64,000 nucleotides of DNA from Curtobacterium luteum (GTDB lineage: Bacteria; Actinomycetota; Actinomycetes; Actinomycetales; Microbacteriaceae): positions 1-64,000 of the forward strand of contig NZ_BMOI01000006.1 in the NCBI RefSeq assembly GCF_014646995.1, in the 5' to 3' direction. The first letter of the stretch is position 1; every line of letters begins with the position of its first letter. Below the pieces are notes generated by a model. The model was not told the DNA's origin. It did no database searches and saw nothing but the letters and a program-made list of their open reading frames with translations. A program made the translations under genes and the position numbers. Below, in pieces: positions 1 to 9,142 of the stretch.

Positions 1-55
1 GGACGAGCGCGCCGGTCGTGGCGAGGGTGATCGTGGTCTTCAGGCTCTTGCGCAT
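1..55 (-). CDS. Secreted protein, N-terminal fragment
   Basis: Only the first 18 codons lie in the window; the gene runs off the left edge. The start ATG reads into MRKSLKTTITLATTGALV, a basic N-terminus followed by a hydrophobic stretch, as in a Sec signal peptide. An AAAGGAA ribosome site lies about six bases upstream of the start, which supports it. Function cannot be told from this fragment. It is divergent from the phosphoketolase gene. Confidence 0.6.
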   Translation of the reverse strand, partial: MRKSLKTTITLATTGALV

Positions 56-251
56 GATGAGTTCCTTTGCTGTGTCGGTGCTCCGGCCGGTGGCCCTGCC
101 TCCCTTGCTGTGCGGGAGACGTGTACCGGCCGTACATGGCCGGGGAGCTTCTTGGGCGTTTCGCCCTTGTGACAGGCATTCGGCACCCCCTGCCGATCGG
201 TTTGGATGCGTTGCTGGAAAATCTCCACCCACCCGTCCGTAGCGTGGGGTC

Positions 252-2633
252 ATGTCCCCTGCACCCATCGCGACCACCGACCGCATCCGGGCGATCGACG
301 CCTGGTGGCGCGCCGCGAACTACCTCACCGCCGGGCAGATCCACCTGCTCGACAACCCGCTCCTCACCCGGCCGATCGAGCCGGACGACATCAAGCCGCG
401 CCTGCTCGGCCACTGGGGGACCTCGCCGGCGCTCAACCTCGTCTACGCGCACTGCAACGCGCTCATCGCCGAGACGGACCGCCGTCTGCTGTACGTCTGC
501 GGTCCGGGGCACGGGGGCCCGGCGATGAACGCGAACGCCTGGCTCGAGGGCACCTGGAGCGAGCTCTACCCGGAGATCACCCCGGACGAGGACGGTCTCC
601 GGCAGTTCTTCCGGCAGTTCTCGTTCCCGGGGGGCATCCCGTCGCACGCGGCACCCGAGACGCCCGGCTCGATCAACGAGGGCGGCGAGCTCGGGTACTC
701 CCTCGCCCACGCGTACGGAGCGGCGCTCGACGACCCCGACCTCGTGGTCGCGTGCGTCGTCGGCGACGGCGAGGCCGAGACCGGTCCGCTCGCCGCCTCG
801 TGGCAGGCGCACACGTTCATCGACCCGGTGTCGGACGGGGCCGTGCTGCCGATCCTCAACCTCAACGGGTGGAAGATCGCGAACCCGACCGTCCTCGCCC
901 GGATCCCCGGCGAGGACCTCGACGCCTACTTCCGCGGTCTCGGGTACGAGCCGATCACCGTGGACTCCGGCCGGGTCGGCGACGACCCCTACGCCGTGCA
1001 CGCACTCTTCGACGCCGCGCTCCGGCGAGCCCTCGCGCGCATCGACGACATCCAGGCCGCCGCCCGCGCCCAGGCGGAGCGCGCCGCTGCCGGACAGCCC
1101 GCCGGGGCCGCCGACCTGCGGCCGCGCTGGCCGATGATCATCCTCCGGACGCCGAAGGGGTGGACGGGGCCGAACGAGGGCACGTTCCACTCGCACCAGA
1201 TCCCGCTGCCGGACGTGCGGACGAACGACGAGGACCGCGCCCGGCTCGAGGCGTGGATGCGCTCCTGCCGCCCGGAGGAGCTCTTCGACGAGCGGGGCCG
1301 TCCGATCGGGATCCTCGGCTCGATCCGGCCCGAGGGCGACCTGCGCATGAGCGCCACCCCCGTCGCGAACGGTGGGCGGCTCCGGACCGCGCTCGACCTG
1401 CCCGCCATCACGGAGCACGGCGTCGCGGCCGGCGAACCCGCCTCCGCGACGGGCACGCTGGGCCGTTGGCTCGCGTCGGTGGTCGAGCGGAACGGGTCGG
1501 CCTTCCGGCTGTTCGGGCCCGACGAGACGGTCTCGAACAAGCTCGACGCGGTGTTCGACGTGACCTCGCGCGTGTGGCGGGCGGACCGCGCACCCGGCGA
1601 CGAGCACCTCGCCGCGCGGGGCCGCGTGATCGAACTGCTGTCCGAGCACGTGCTGGAGGGCATGCTCGAGGGCTACGTCCTGACGGGTCGGCACGGCATC
1701 CTCAACACCTACGAGGCCTTCGCGCACATCATCGACTCGATGGTCGGCCAGTACGCCAAGTGGCTCGAGTCGTCCTCGGACCTCGACTGGCGCCTGCCGG
1801 TCTCGAACCTGACGATCCTGCTCTCGTCGCACGTCTGGCGGCAGGACCACAACGGCTTCTCCCACCAGGACCCCGGCTTCCTCGACGTCGTCGCGTCGAA
1901 GCAGCAGGACCTCGTGCGCATCAAGCTGCCGGCCGACGCGAACACCCTGCTCGCGGTCACCGCCCACGCGCTCGAGACGACGAACCGCATCGAGGTCATC
2001 GTCGCCGGCAAGCACCCCGAGCCGGTGTTCCTGTCCCTCGAGGACGCGGTCGCCCACGCCGCGGCCGGCCTGGGCGTCTGGGACTGGGCCGGCACCGAGA
2101 CCGAGGTCGGGCGCGCGGACGTGGTGCTCGTGGGCGCCGGCGACGTCCCGACCGTCGAGCCCCTCGCCGCGGCGGCCATCATCCGCCAGCACGCCCCCGG
2201 CGTCGGCGTCCGGGTCGTGAACGTCGTCGACCTGCTGTCGATCGGCGACCCGCGGAAGCACGACCACCCGGTGTCGGACGAGCGGTACGACGAGGTGTTC
2301 CTCCCGGGGACGCCCGCCGTCTTCGCGTTCCACGGGTACCCGGCGCTCGTGCACCAGCTCACCTACCGCCGCCACGGGCACGACGACCTGCACGTGCACG
2401 GCTTCCAGGAGCAGGGCACGACCACGACCCCGTTCGACATGCTCATCCGGAACGACATGGACCGGTTCGCGCTGGCCCACGACGCACTGACGCGGGTCGA
2501 CGCGTCGGCGCACAGCGAGCTGCTCGACCGCCTGACCGCGGCCCGTGACGCCGCCCGTGCGTACGCGTACTCGCGGGGCGAGGACCACCCGTCGGTCACC
2601 GGGTGGGAGTTCGCGGGGTGGCCGCAGGACTGA
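252..2633 (+). CDS. xfp: Xylulose-5-phosphate/fructose-6-phosphate phosphoketolase
   Basis: 793 residues, the usual length for phosphoketolase. The family cleaves xylulose-5-phosphate or fructose-6-phosphate with phosphate to give acetyl phosphate plus glyceraldehyde-3-phosphate or erythrose-4-phosphate, using thiamine diphosphate. Visible family marks: the N-terminal segment with LLGHWGTSPALN, the diphosphate-binding stretch GDGEAETGPLAASW near residue 173, the following AVLPILNLNGWKIANPT, and a C-terminal region with RHGHDDLHVHGFQEQGTTTTPFD features. The start at 252 gives a typical N-terminus. It stands alone, followed by a hairpin. No acetate kinase or phosphotransacetylase gene is near, so use of the acetyl phosphate cannot be inferred from context. 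Confidence 0.97.
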   Translation: MSPAPIATTDRIRAIDAWWRAANYLTAGQIHLLDNPLLTRPIEPDDIKPRLLGHWGTSPALNLVYAHCNALIAETDRRLLYVCGPGHGGPAMNANAWLEGTWSELYPEITPDEDGLRQFFRQFSFPGGIPSHAAPETPGSINEGGELGYSLAHAYGAALDDPDLVVACVVGDGEAETGPLAASWQAHTFIDPVSDGAVLPILNLNGWKIANPTVLARIPGEDLDAYFRGLGYEPITVDSGRVGDDPYAVHALFDAALRRALARIDDIQAAARAQAERAAAGQPAGAADLRPRWPMIILRTPKGWTGPNEGTFHSHQIPLPDVRTNDEDRARLEAWMRSCRPEELFDERGRPIGILGSIRPEGDLRMSATPVANGGRLRTALDLPAITEHGVAAGEPASATGTLGRWLASVVERNGSAFRLFGPDETVSNKLDAVFDVTSRVWRADRAPGDEHLAARGRVIELLSEHVLEGMLEGYVLTGRHGILNTYEAFAHIIDSMVGQYAKWLESSSDLDWRLPVSNLTILLSSHVWRQDHNGFSHQDPGFLDVVASKQQDLVRIKLPADANTLLAVTAHALETTNRIEVIVAGKHPEPVFLSLEDAVAHAAAGLGVWDWAGTETEVGRADVVLVGAGDVPTVEPLAAAAIIRQHAPGVGVRVVNVVDLLSIGDPRKHDHPVSDERYDEVFLPGTPAVFAFHGYPALVHQLTYRRHGHDDLHVHGFQEQGTTTTPFDMLIRNDMDRFALAHDALTRVDASAHSELLDRLTAARDAARAYAYSRGEDHPSVTGWEFAGWPQD

Positions 2634-2708
2634 GCGGGCCGCGGCCCCGCCGGGCGGTCCCCGGACGCGGCTCCTGCACCTGCCTGGAGGCACGACCCAC
2701 CCTCCACA

Positions 2709-2739
2709 GGACCGGTCACGCTCGTCGCGTGGCCGGTCC
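2709..2739 (+). terminator. Hairpin after xfp
   Basis: Thirteen-base arms starting GGACCGG and ending CCGGTCC pair at 12 of 13 positions around the five-base loop TCGTC. It lies 76 bases after the xfp stop. There is no T-run, as is common for terminators in high-GC actinobacteria. Termination is inferred. Confidence 0.45.
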
Positions 2740-2759
2740 ATTGCCGTCAAGCTCGGGGC

Positions 2760-2879
2760 ATGGACGTGGGGTGGACGAGTGCGGCGGTGGCGGTCATCGG
2801 TGCCGTGGTGGCGGTCGCGAGCCTGGTCGTGACGGTGGTCGAGGGCGTCCAACAGGAGGCGGAAGGAGACACATCATGA
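2760..2879 (+). CDS. 39-residue single-span membrane peptide
   Basis: A 39-codon reading frame that starts MDVGWTSAAV and continues as one hydrophobic segment of about 22 residues (roughly 7-28) before a polar tail, [13 protein letters not shown]. Its TGA overlaps the ATG of the next gene as ATGA, the standard arrangement for translational coupling; this overlap is the main reason to believe it. The ribosome site ahead is weak. No family is recognised. It could be a leader peptide for the 71-residue gene rather than a functional membrane peptide. Confidence 0.4.
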   Translation: MDVGWTSAAVAVIGAVVAVASLVVTVVEGVQQEAEGDTS

Positions 2880-3091
2880 TCGGTGAGATGGAGGACGAGC
2901 GGTTCTTCGAGGTCTTCGCGCGGTACGAGCGCAGCACGCTCGAACTGCTCCAGGACCCGCACTACGGCCCGATCATCCGCTCGGACGGGTCACTCGAACG
3001 CCTCGAGGAGCTGCGGATCGAACGCCGGGAGCGCGAAGAGCGTGCCCGCGCCCGGAAGCTCCGCGCCGAGGCGTCCCTCGCCGAGGGGTGA
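2876..3091 (+). CDS. Small charged protein of unknown function
   Basis: 71 residues, starting [20 protein letters not shown]. The C-terminal third is strongly charged with many Arg and Glu (residues about 44-65) and is predicted to form an amphipathic helix or short coiled coil. A strong GGAAGGAG ribosome site lies within the 3' end of the overlapping 39-codon frame. I do not recognise a family. The next gene starts 37 bases downstream on the same strand. Confidence 0.7.
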   Translation: MIGEMEDERFFEVFARYERSTLELLQDPHYGPIIRSDGSLERLEELRIERREREERARARKLRAEASLAEG

Positions 3092-3128
3092 CGGGGACGG
3101 TCCGGCCTCGTCGTGCCATGGTGGGCGG

Positions 3129-3812
3129 GTGAGCGACTTCGTGGTCCCGGTACCGCCCCAGCCGTCCGTCCCGACGAGCACCGGCGGTCGGTTCCCGGTC
3201 CGCCGCGTCTTCTGCGTCGGCCGGAACTACGCCGCGCACGCTCGGGAGATGGGCCACGACCCGGACCGCGAGCCCCCGTTCTTCTTCACGAAGCCGGCGG
3301 ACGCCGTGGTGACGGACGACGCCGACACCCCGTACCCGCCGCTGACCGGCCAGCTCGAGCACGAGGTCGAGCTCGTCGTCGCGATCGGCGCACCCGCGGT
3401 CGACGTCCCCGTGGCCGATGCCCTCGACGTCGTGTGGGGCTACGGCGTCGGACTCGACCTCACCCGGCGTGACCTGCAGGCCGAGGCCAAGCGACTCGGG
3501 CGCCCGTGGGACGCCGCGAAGGGCTTCGACGCCTCGGCCCCCGTCGGGACGCTCGTGCCGGCCGCCGGGGTCGACCCGACCTCCGGAGCCGTGGAGCTGC
3601 ACGTCGGCGGTGCGCTGCGCCAGTCCGGCGACCTCGCGGACCAGATCTGGTTGGTCGCGGAGACCATCGCCGAGCTGTCCCGGTCCGTCCGCCTCGCTCC
3701 GGGCGACCTGCTGATGACCGGCACCCCGGACGGGGTCGGCCCGCTCGTGCGCGGTGACGTCGTCGAGGGCCGGATCGCCGGCGTCGGGACCGTGCGCACA
3801 CGGATCGTCTGA
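3129..3812 (+). CDS. Fumarylacetoacetate hydrolase family protein
   Basis: 227 residues from a GTG start. The FAH fold is shown by [12 protein letters not shown] near the N-terminus, the metal-site glutamates in [25 protein letters not shown], and the C-terminal [13 protein letters not shown]. This family includes acylpyruvate hydrolases, oxaloacetate decarboxylases and hydratase/isomerases of aromatic catabolism; at this length the acylpyruvase/oxaloacetate decarboxylase type is most likely. No aromatic pathway genes are adjacent, so the substrate is open. The start is chosen because it begins just before the conserved core; the same frame continues upstream over the previous gene without a better start. 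Confidence 0.9.
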   Translation: MSDFVVPVPPQPSVPTSTGGRFPVRRVFCVGRNYAAHAREMGHDPDREPPFFFTKPADAVVTDDADTPYPPLTGQLEHEVELVVAIGAPAVDVPVADALDVVWGYGVGLDLTRRDLQAEAKRLGRPWDAAKGFDASAPVGTLVPAAGVDPTSGAVELHVGGALRQSGDLADQIWLVAETIAELSRSVRLAPGDLLMTGTPDGVGPLVRGDVVEGRIAGVGTVRTRIV

Positions 3813-3858
3813 GCACCCGCGCACACCGGCCACGTGTCGAGCGACTGGGAGCGCTCGC

Positions 3859-3877
3859 AGGTCTGCGGCGTAGACCT
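3859..3877. promoter_or_regulatory. Palindrome upstream of TIM-barrel gene
   Basis: AGGTCT and AGACCT are perfect 6-base inverted arms separated by seven bases. The left arm and spacer (GTCTGCGGCGT) recur as a direct repeat about 33 bases downstream, near 3894. The site lies 93 bases before the next start. An operator is a reasonable guess, but no regulator gene is adjacent. Confidence 0.3.
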
Positions 3878-3970
3878 CGGTGTGACGTCGGGGGTCTGCG
3901 GCGTCGCAACACCACGGACGGGGCAGCCTGCTGGGGAGCAGTCGCCCGTCCGGATTCCGGAGGTGCCGCC

Positions 3971-4948
3971 GTGCTCGAACACGACCTGCTCGCCACGTCC
4001 TCGACCTGGGCTGGCGACGAACCGATCGGCGACCGTGTCCGCGCCGTCGGTGACGCCGGCTTCGCGGGGCTCTCGCTCACCGTGGGCGACCTCCACGAGG
4101 TGCGCGCGACGATGGGCTTCGCTGCGCTCCGTCGCGTGCTCGACCGTGCCGGGATCGTGTGGGTGCAGCTCGGCCCGCTCGACCGGTGGTGGACCAGCGC
4201 CGATCGCTCCGCGGACGAGGAGGCCGACCGGGGCGTGGTGTTCGAGGCGACGGCTGCGCTGCGCGCGTGGCAGGTCGTCGTCCGCGCCGACACCACCCTC
4301 ACCGTCACGCCGAACGCGATGCTCGACGACTGGATCGCGCTCGCGCAACGGACGGAGCACCTCGGCGCCCAGCTCGTCCTCGAGCCCGAACCGTGGTCGA
4401 ACCTGCCCACCGTCGAGCGGGCCTCCCGCTTCGTCACCGCCGCCGGGCACCCGAACGGCGGCCTGCTCCTCGACGCGATGCACACGCTCCGCGGGGGTTC
4501 GACCCTCGCGTCCGTCCACGAGGGTGTCGCCCCGTCGGCCCTCGCCGCCGTGGAGTTGAGCGACGGTCTCCTCCACACACCGGCCGGCATGACGCTCGCC
4601 GAGGAGTCCCGCGCTGCCCGCCACCTCCCCGGGTCCGGTGCGTGGGACCTGCCCGGCTTCGTCCGGACGGTCCGCGACCTGGGCTTCGACGAGCCCTGGG
4701 GCGTCGAGGTGCGGACGGCGGCGCACCGGGCGATGCCGACGGCCGAAGCACTCCGCACCGCAGCTGCCGCGACCCGGGCCGTGCTCGACGCCGCCGACGC
4801 GTTCGGCGCCCCCGCCGCCCCGGCCATGCCGTCGACCCCGGCGCCGACGTCCGCAGTGGACTACGAGTCGTCGCACGGTGCGCCACGATCGCCGATGCCG
4901 ACGCTCCCCACGCCTCGCCGCGAGGCCGACACAGGGACCCCCGCGTAG
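3971..4948 (+). CDS. Sugar phosphate isomerase/epimerase-like TIM barrel
   Basis: 325 residues from GTG. The pattern fits the xylose-isomerase-like TIM barrel family (AP endonuclease family 2): an early GDAGFAGLSLTVGDL, a middle LVLEPEPWSNLPTVE with the metal-binding glutamate, LLLDAMHTLRGG with Asp and His, VELSDGLL, and a late WGVEVRT. Members isomerise or epimerise sugars, inositols or hydroxypyruvate. The last 60 residues are Ala/Pro-rich and probably disordered. The specific substrate cannot be inferred; neighbours do not form a recognisable pathway. Confidence 0.75.
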   Translation: MLEHDLLATSSTWAGDEPIGDRVRAVGDAGFAGLSLTVGDLHEVRATMGFAALRRVLDRAGIVWVQLGPLDRWWTSADRSADEEADRGVVFEATAALRAWQVVVRADTTLTVTPNAMLDDWIALAQRTEHLGAQLVLEPEPWSNLPTVERASRFVTAAGHPNGGLLLDAMHTLRGGSTLASVHEGVAPSALAAVELSDGLLHTPAGMTLAEESRAARHLPGSGAWDLPGFVRTVRDLGFDEPWGVEVRTAAHRAMPTAEALRTAAAATRAVLDAADAFGAPAAPAMPSTPAPTSAVDYESSHGAPRSPMPTLPTPRREADTGTPA

Positions 4949-4958
4949 CGTCGCGGTC

Positions 4959-5126
4959 ATGACCGACCACGACGACGAACTCCTCCGCCGCTCCCAGGAC
5001 GCGATCGACGAGGCGAAGGCCGCTGCGGCCGACGTGATCGAGCCCGACGAGGACGAGCTCGTCGATGAGGACCTGGCCGCCGCCGACGACGCCGCACCGG
5101 CGGACGGTCCCGCTCCGGCACCCTGA
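4959..5126 (+). CDS. Small acidic protein
   Basis: 55 residues starting MTDHDDELLRRSQDAIDEAK, very rich in Asp, Glu and Ala, with no hydrophobic core; likely disordered after an N-terminal helix. It begins ten bases after the preceding stop on the same strand and is followed by a strong hairpin. Small acidic proteins of this look are common in Microbacteriaceae, and none with a known role is recognised here. Confidence 0.6.
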   Translation: MTDHDDELLRRSQDAIDEAKAAAADVIEPDEDELVDEDLAAADDAAPADGPAPAP

Positions 5127-5155
5127 CCCGCGTCATCCGGACATCGTCACGACCC

Positions 5156-5181
5156 GGTGTGACGATCCGGTTCGTCACACC
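5156..5181. terminator. Bidirectional terminator hairpin
   Basis: Perfect ten-base arms, GGTGTGACGA and TCGTCACACC, around the six-base loop TCCGGT. It lies between convergent small genes (stops at 5126 and 5369). I see no gene in the rest of the 5182-5368 gap. Confidence 0.6.
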
Positions 5182-5368
5182 GTCTCAGTGGTGAGCCTGC
5201 CAGCGGCTCCCCGCTGCTGGCCCGAGCGCGCCGTGGCCGGTCCATCCCTGAACGCCGGTCACGGCGCTCCCGACGGTGGCCCGTGCGTCCCCTGATCCGG
5301 CGTGCGGGCCGCCTTCAGTTCGCCGTCAGTGCGGTCAGTCCTCGGCCGCGTCTCACCTTCACCGCGTC

Positions 5369-5521
5369 TCAGTCCTCGACCTCGTCGCCGAGGAAGTCCG
5401 CGTACGTGATCTCGCCGTCCGAGACGACGGCCGGCGGCTCCACCGCGTAACGTGCACGGTTGCCCGGTGCCGCTCCGCGTTCCTCCGGGGTGAACGGCGG
5501 CAGGTACTTGCTCGTGCTCAT
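5369..5521 (-). CDS. 50-residue hypothetical protein
   Basis: A complete 50-codon frame starting MSTSKYLPPFTPEERG and ending GDEVED. A GGAAGGG ribosome site lies about seven bases before the ATG. It is polar and acidic at the C-terminus with no membrane segment. It lies downstream of ligD on the same strand, separated by a hairpin. No family recognised. Confidence 0.55.
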   Translation of the reverse strand: MSTSKYLPPFTPEERGAAPGNRARYAVEPPAVVSDGEITYADFLGDEVED

Positions 5522-5590
5522 GGTCACGCCCTTCCGTCCCCGTGAACGTAACAGTCGCGCGAGGAGCGGCGGCAGGCTCCCGGCGGGATC

Positions 5591-5619
5591 GTCCCCCGTG
5601 GAGCGGCCGAACGGGGGAC
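5591..5619 (-). terminator. Hairpin after ligD
   Basis: Perfect nine-base arms GTCCCCCGT and ACGGGGGAC around an 11-base loop, 45 bases past the ligD stop. Probably the terminator of the SDR-ligD operon. Confidence 0.5.
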
Positions 5620-5663
5620 GGAAGTTCGCCCGAGGCGGACCCCATGCGTGTGCATGTGCGCGA

Positions 5664-8150
5664 TCAGGACTCCCGGACGACGTCCCCGGGGTCCTTGTCG
5701 GGCCGCCACCCGCGCCACGAGGGCTGCCGGAGCCGACCGTCGCCGGTCCACTCGGCGAACTCCACCTCGCCCACCCGTGTCGCTCGGACCCAGTGCGCGT
5801 CGCGCGCATCGGGACGCGGGACGTCCACGAACGGCGACGTCTTCCGCTCCAGGGGGCCGAGGGTGTCCGCGATCTCGTCGAGGTCCCGGTCGCGGAAGCC
5901 GGTGCCGACCTTGCCGACGTACTCCAACCCGTCCGGCCCCGGCACACCGAGCAGGAGGGACCCGATGCCGCCGGCACGTCGACCGGCACCGGGCTTCCAC
6001 CCGCCGACGACGACTTCCTGCGTCGCGTGGTGCTTCACCTTCAGCCAGGCCTCTGACCTGCGGCCCTCGGCGTACCGGGAGGTGCGCTTCTTCGCGACGA
6101 CGCCCTCCAGACCACGACGACGGGACTCGGCGAGCGCCGCCGCGAAGTCGCCCTCGACGGCGTCTGGCACCTCGACCGCACCGCCGGGCTCGACCACGGT
6201 CGCGAGGGCCTCCCGGCGTGCCGTGTACCCGTGCCGGGTCAGCTCGTGCCCGTCGGCCTCGAGCACGTCGAAGAGGAACAGCCGCACGGGGGTCCGTCGG
6301 CGGGCTGCCTCCACCTCGCGCGGCTTCGTGAGGCCCATGCGCTCCTGGAGGAGCTGGAACGAGGGCCGACCCCGGTCGTCGAGCGCGACGACCTCGCCGT
6401 CGTAGACGCCGTCGACCGCGGCCCGGTCGCCGAGGTCCTGCAGCTCCGGGTACTGGTCGGTCAGGTCGTTGCCGTTCCGGCTGCGCAGCGTGACGTGGCC
6501 GTCCCGTACGGTGGCGAGCACGCGGACGCCGTCCCACTTCAGCTCGAAGGCCCAGTCGTCGGGGTCGAGGTGCGGCTCGCCCGTCGTGAGGGAGGCCTGC
6601 ATGGTGCGGCGCTCGGTCGGGGGTTCCGAGGCACGGGTCGTCGCGTGGACCGTCGGCCGCTCGGTCCGCCCCGACGCTGCCCGGTCGCCGGCGCCGGGTT
6701 CGCGGGCGGGTTGCTCCTTCGTCCGGTGGATGAGCCAGTTCTTCTCGTCGCCGTCGCGTCCACGACCACGGCCGCGGGTGTGCAGGAGTGCGAGGCGACG
6801 GGCGCCGCCGGTGCGGCCGTGGAGCGTGACGATGACCTCCTCGCCGTCGCGCCACTTCTCGAGGTCGTACGTGCCGTCGTCCCACACCGTGACGGTCCCC
6901 CCGCCGTACTCGGCGTGCGGGATGGTCCCCTCGAACCCGCCGTACTCGAGCGGGTGGTCCTCGGTCTGCACGGCGAGGTGGTTCTTCCCCGGGTCGGTGG
7001 GCTCCCCCTTCGGCAGGGCCCAGCTGACGAGCACCCCGTCGTGTTCGAGCCGGAAGTCGTAGTGGTCCCTCGTGGCGTGGTGCTCCTGGATGACGAACGT
7101 CGGCAGGCCGTCCTCGCGGACCGTCGGCGGTCCGGCCGGGACCGGCTCCGGGGTCTTCGACGCGTCGCGCTTGGCGCGGTACGCGCTCAGCCGGTCCTCG
7201 CTCGCCCGGTTCGCGTCGGCCGTCCGCGCGCCGTCCCAGTGTCCGGCGTCCGGGCGGCCGACCGACAACGAGGCGGCGGCGACCGGGTGCAGGAGGTCGC
7301 CACGGGCCTCCAGGCGGTCCAGGACCTCGTCCAGCGTCAGCTGGGCGAGGCCGCGCTGGGTGAGCTCGTCCCAGGTGCGCGGGGCAGCGACCGTCGGCCG
7401 GTCACGGCCGCGCAACGAGTACGGAGCGATCGTCGTCTTGTTGCCGTTGTTCTGCGACCAGTCGACGAACACCTTGCCGGTGCGGTCGGCCCGACTCATC
7501 GACGACAGGACGAGGTCGGGCAGGTCCTGCTCGAGTGCACGCGCGAGCTCGTGCGCGACCTCGGAGACCTGCGTCGTCGTCGCGCGTCCGTCGAGGGCGG
7601 CGTAGAGGTGGATGCCCTTGGAGCCGGAGGTCACCGGGTAGGGGTCGAGTCCCATGCCCTGCAGGACCTCACGTGCGGCGACGGCGACCTCGACGCACTC
7701 CGCAAGGCCGACGCCTTCGCCGGGGTCGAGGTCGAGGACGAGCCGGTCCGGGTCCTGGTGTCCACCGCGTGGCCCGAAGCGCCACTGCGGGACGTGCAGC
7801 TCGAGCGCGGCCTGCTGTGCCATCCACACGAGCGTCGCGACGTCGTCGACGATCGGGTACTCGGTGTCGTGCTCCTTGTGCGCGATGGTGTGGTGCCGGA
7901 CCCAGTCGGGTGCGGTGTCCGGCAGGTTCTTCTCGAAGAAGACCTTGCCGTCGACGCCGTTCGCCCAGCGCTTCCGGGTGACCGGGCGGTCCTTGACGTG
8001 CGGGATCATCCACGGGGCGACCCGCTCGTAGTACTCGATCACCCGCCCCTTCGTCGTGCCGGTCGCCGGGTAGAGGACCTTGTCGGTGTTGCTCAGGCTG
8101 ATCGTCCGCCCGCCGACGAGGACGGTCCTGCGCTTGGCGACGGGACTCAC
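5664..8150 (-). CDS. ligD: ATP-dependent DNA ligase LigD (Pol-PE-Lig)
   Basis: 828 residues from a GTG start that overlaps the SDR stop as GTGA. Three domains in the mycobacterial order. Polymerase/primase, about 1-290, with the catalytic acidic motif LVLDLDPGEG. 3'-phosphoesterase, about 365-500, with HHATRDHYDFRLEHDG and FEGTIPHAEYGGG. ATP-dependent ligase, about 525-825, with the adenylated lysine in ELKWDGVR (Lys538) and EGVVAKKRTSRY. LigD fills, trims and seals DNA ends held by Ku in bacterial non-homologous end joining. The ku gene lies divergently about 1 kb away, so the pathway looks complete. The linker between PE and ligase is Arg/Ala/Glu-rich. Confidence 0.96.
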   Translation of the reverse strand: MSPVAKRRTVLVGGRTISLSNTDKVLYPATGTTKGRVIEYYERVAPWMIPHVKDRPVTRKRWANGVDGKVFFEKNLPDTAPDWVRHHTIAHKEHDTEYPIVDDVATLVWMAQQAALELHVPQWRFGPRGGHQDPDRLVLDLDPGEGVGLAECVEVAVAAREVLQGMGLDPYPVTSGSKGIHLYAALDGRATTTQVSEVAHELARALEQDLPDLVLSSMSRADRTGKVFVDWSQNNGNKTTIAPYSLRGRDRPTVAAPRTWDELTQRGLAQLTLDEVLDRLEARGDLLHPVAAASLSVGRPDAGHWDGARTADANRASEDRLSAYRAKRDASKTPEPVPAGPPTVREDGLPTFVIQEHHATRDHYDFRLEHDGVLVSWALPKGEPTDPGKNHLAVQTEDHPLEYGGFEGTIPHAEYGGGTVTVWDDGTYDLEKWRDGEEVIVTLHGRTGGARRLALLHTRGRGRGRDGDEKNWLIHRTKEQPAREPGAGDRAASGRTERPTVHATTRASEPPTERRTMQASLTTGEPHLDPDDWAFELKWDGVRVLATVRDGHVTLRSRNGNDLTDQYPELQDLGDRAAVDGVYDGEVVALDDRGRPSFQLLQERMGLTKPREVEAARRRTPVRLFLFDVLEADGHELTRHGYTARREALATVVEPGGAVEVPDAVEGDFAAALAESRRRGLEGVVAKKRTSRYAEGRRSEAWLKVKHHATQEVVVGGWKPGAGRRAGGIGSLLLGVPGPDGLEYVGKVGTGFRDRDLDEIADTLGPLERKTSPFVDVPRPDARDAHWVRATRVGEVEFAEWTGDGRLRQPSWRGWRPDKDPGDVVRES

Positions 8151-9037
8151 AGCGCCACCCCGGTCGCTCCCGCGACCGTGAGGGTGGAGCCGGACGTGTA
8201 CGAGGACTCCGGCCCGGCGAGGTACACGTAGGCGCTGCCGAGCTCGACGGGCTGCGCCGGACGGCCGAACGGGGTGCCCTCGCCGTAGTGGGCGATCTCG
8301 TCGCCCGGGTAGCTGGTCGGCTGCAGGGGCGTCCACACCGGGCCGGGCACGACCGTGTTCGCCCGGATCCCCCGCGACGCGAGCTGCCGGGCGAGGCCGT
8401 TCGTGTAGGTGGTGATCGCGGACTTCGTCGCCGCGTAGTCGATCATCCGCGCCTGCGGCTCGTGCGCGGAGACCGAGCTCGTCGTGACGATCGCGCTGCC
8501 GGGCGCCATGCGCGGCACCGCGGCCCGCACGAGCCAGAACAGCGAGTACAGGTTGACCTTGAGCGTCCGGTCGAACGACTCCGTCGTCTGCTCGGTGACG
8601 TCCTCGTGCACCTGCTGGTGGCCGGCGACGAGCACGAGCGCGTCGAGACCGCCGAGCGTGCTCACGGCGTCGCGCACGAGGTCGGCGCAGAACGCCTCGT
8701 CCGTCAGGTCGCCCGGCAGCAGCACGGCCCTGCGGCCGAGGGCGCCGATGACGTCGCGGACCTCCTCGAGGTCGTCCTGCTCCTCCGGGAGGGCGTTGAG
8801 GGCGACGTCGGCGCCCTCCTTCGCCATCGCGATCGCCGCCGCCCGGCCGATGCCGGAGTCCGCCCCGGTGACGAGGACGCGGTAGCCCGGCATCCGCCCC
8901 GTGCCCCGGTAGCTGCGTTCGCCGTGGTCGGGCGCGGGGTCCATCGCGCTCGCCAGGCCCGAACCGGTCTGGGTCTGCTCGGGGAACGGCGGTCGCGGGT
9001 GCTGGGTGCGCGGATCCTGCTTGTCGAGCTGGCTCAT
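8147..9037 (-). CDS. Short-chain dehydrogenase next to ligD
   Basis: 296 residues. Rossmann motif VTGADSGIGRA and catalytic YAATK are present, with a helix-supporting SSVSAHEP. The usual NNAG after strand 4 is replaced by LVLVAGHQQ. The N-terminal 45 residues are polar and contain DHGERSYRGTGRMPG, a feature of the YghA/general-stress SDR subfamily. Its stop overlaps the ligD start, so the two are co-translated. A second, closer-to-consensus relative is at 62799-63680. The substrate is unknown, and the link to end joining is only genomic. Confidence 0.88.
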   Translation of the reverse strand: MSQLDKQDPRTQHPRPPFPEQTQTGSGLASAMDPAPDHGERSYRGTGRMPGYRVLVTGADSGIGRAAAIAMAKEGADVALNALPEEQDDLEEVRDVIGALGRRAVLLPGDLTDEAFCADLVRDAVSTLGGLDALVLVAGHQQVHEDVTEQTTESFDRTLKVNLYSLFWLVRAAVPRMAPGSAIVTTSSVSAHEPQARMIDYAATKSAITTYTNGLARQLASRGIRANTVVPGPVWTPLQPTSYPGDEIAHYGEGTPFGRPAQPVELGSAYVYLAGPESSYTSGSTLTVAGATGVAL

Positions 9038-9142
9038 GCGCCCATCGTGCTCGTCCCGGCGCGGCTCCGGTCCAGCGAAGCCCGACCTGTGGACGACCGC
9101 TCGCTCCGGACGCTCCTGTGCAGGGACGGGCATCATGTGCCC

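Noticed and set aside
206-2548. Very long open frames overlapping xfp in another frame, and similar long antisense frames over ligD, the ABC permeases and other genes
   Set aside because: At about 70 percent GC, alternative frames stay open by chance; their products are Arg/Pro/Ala-rich without motifs, while the chosen frames carry family motifs.
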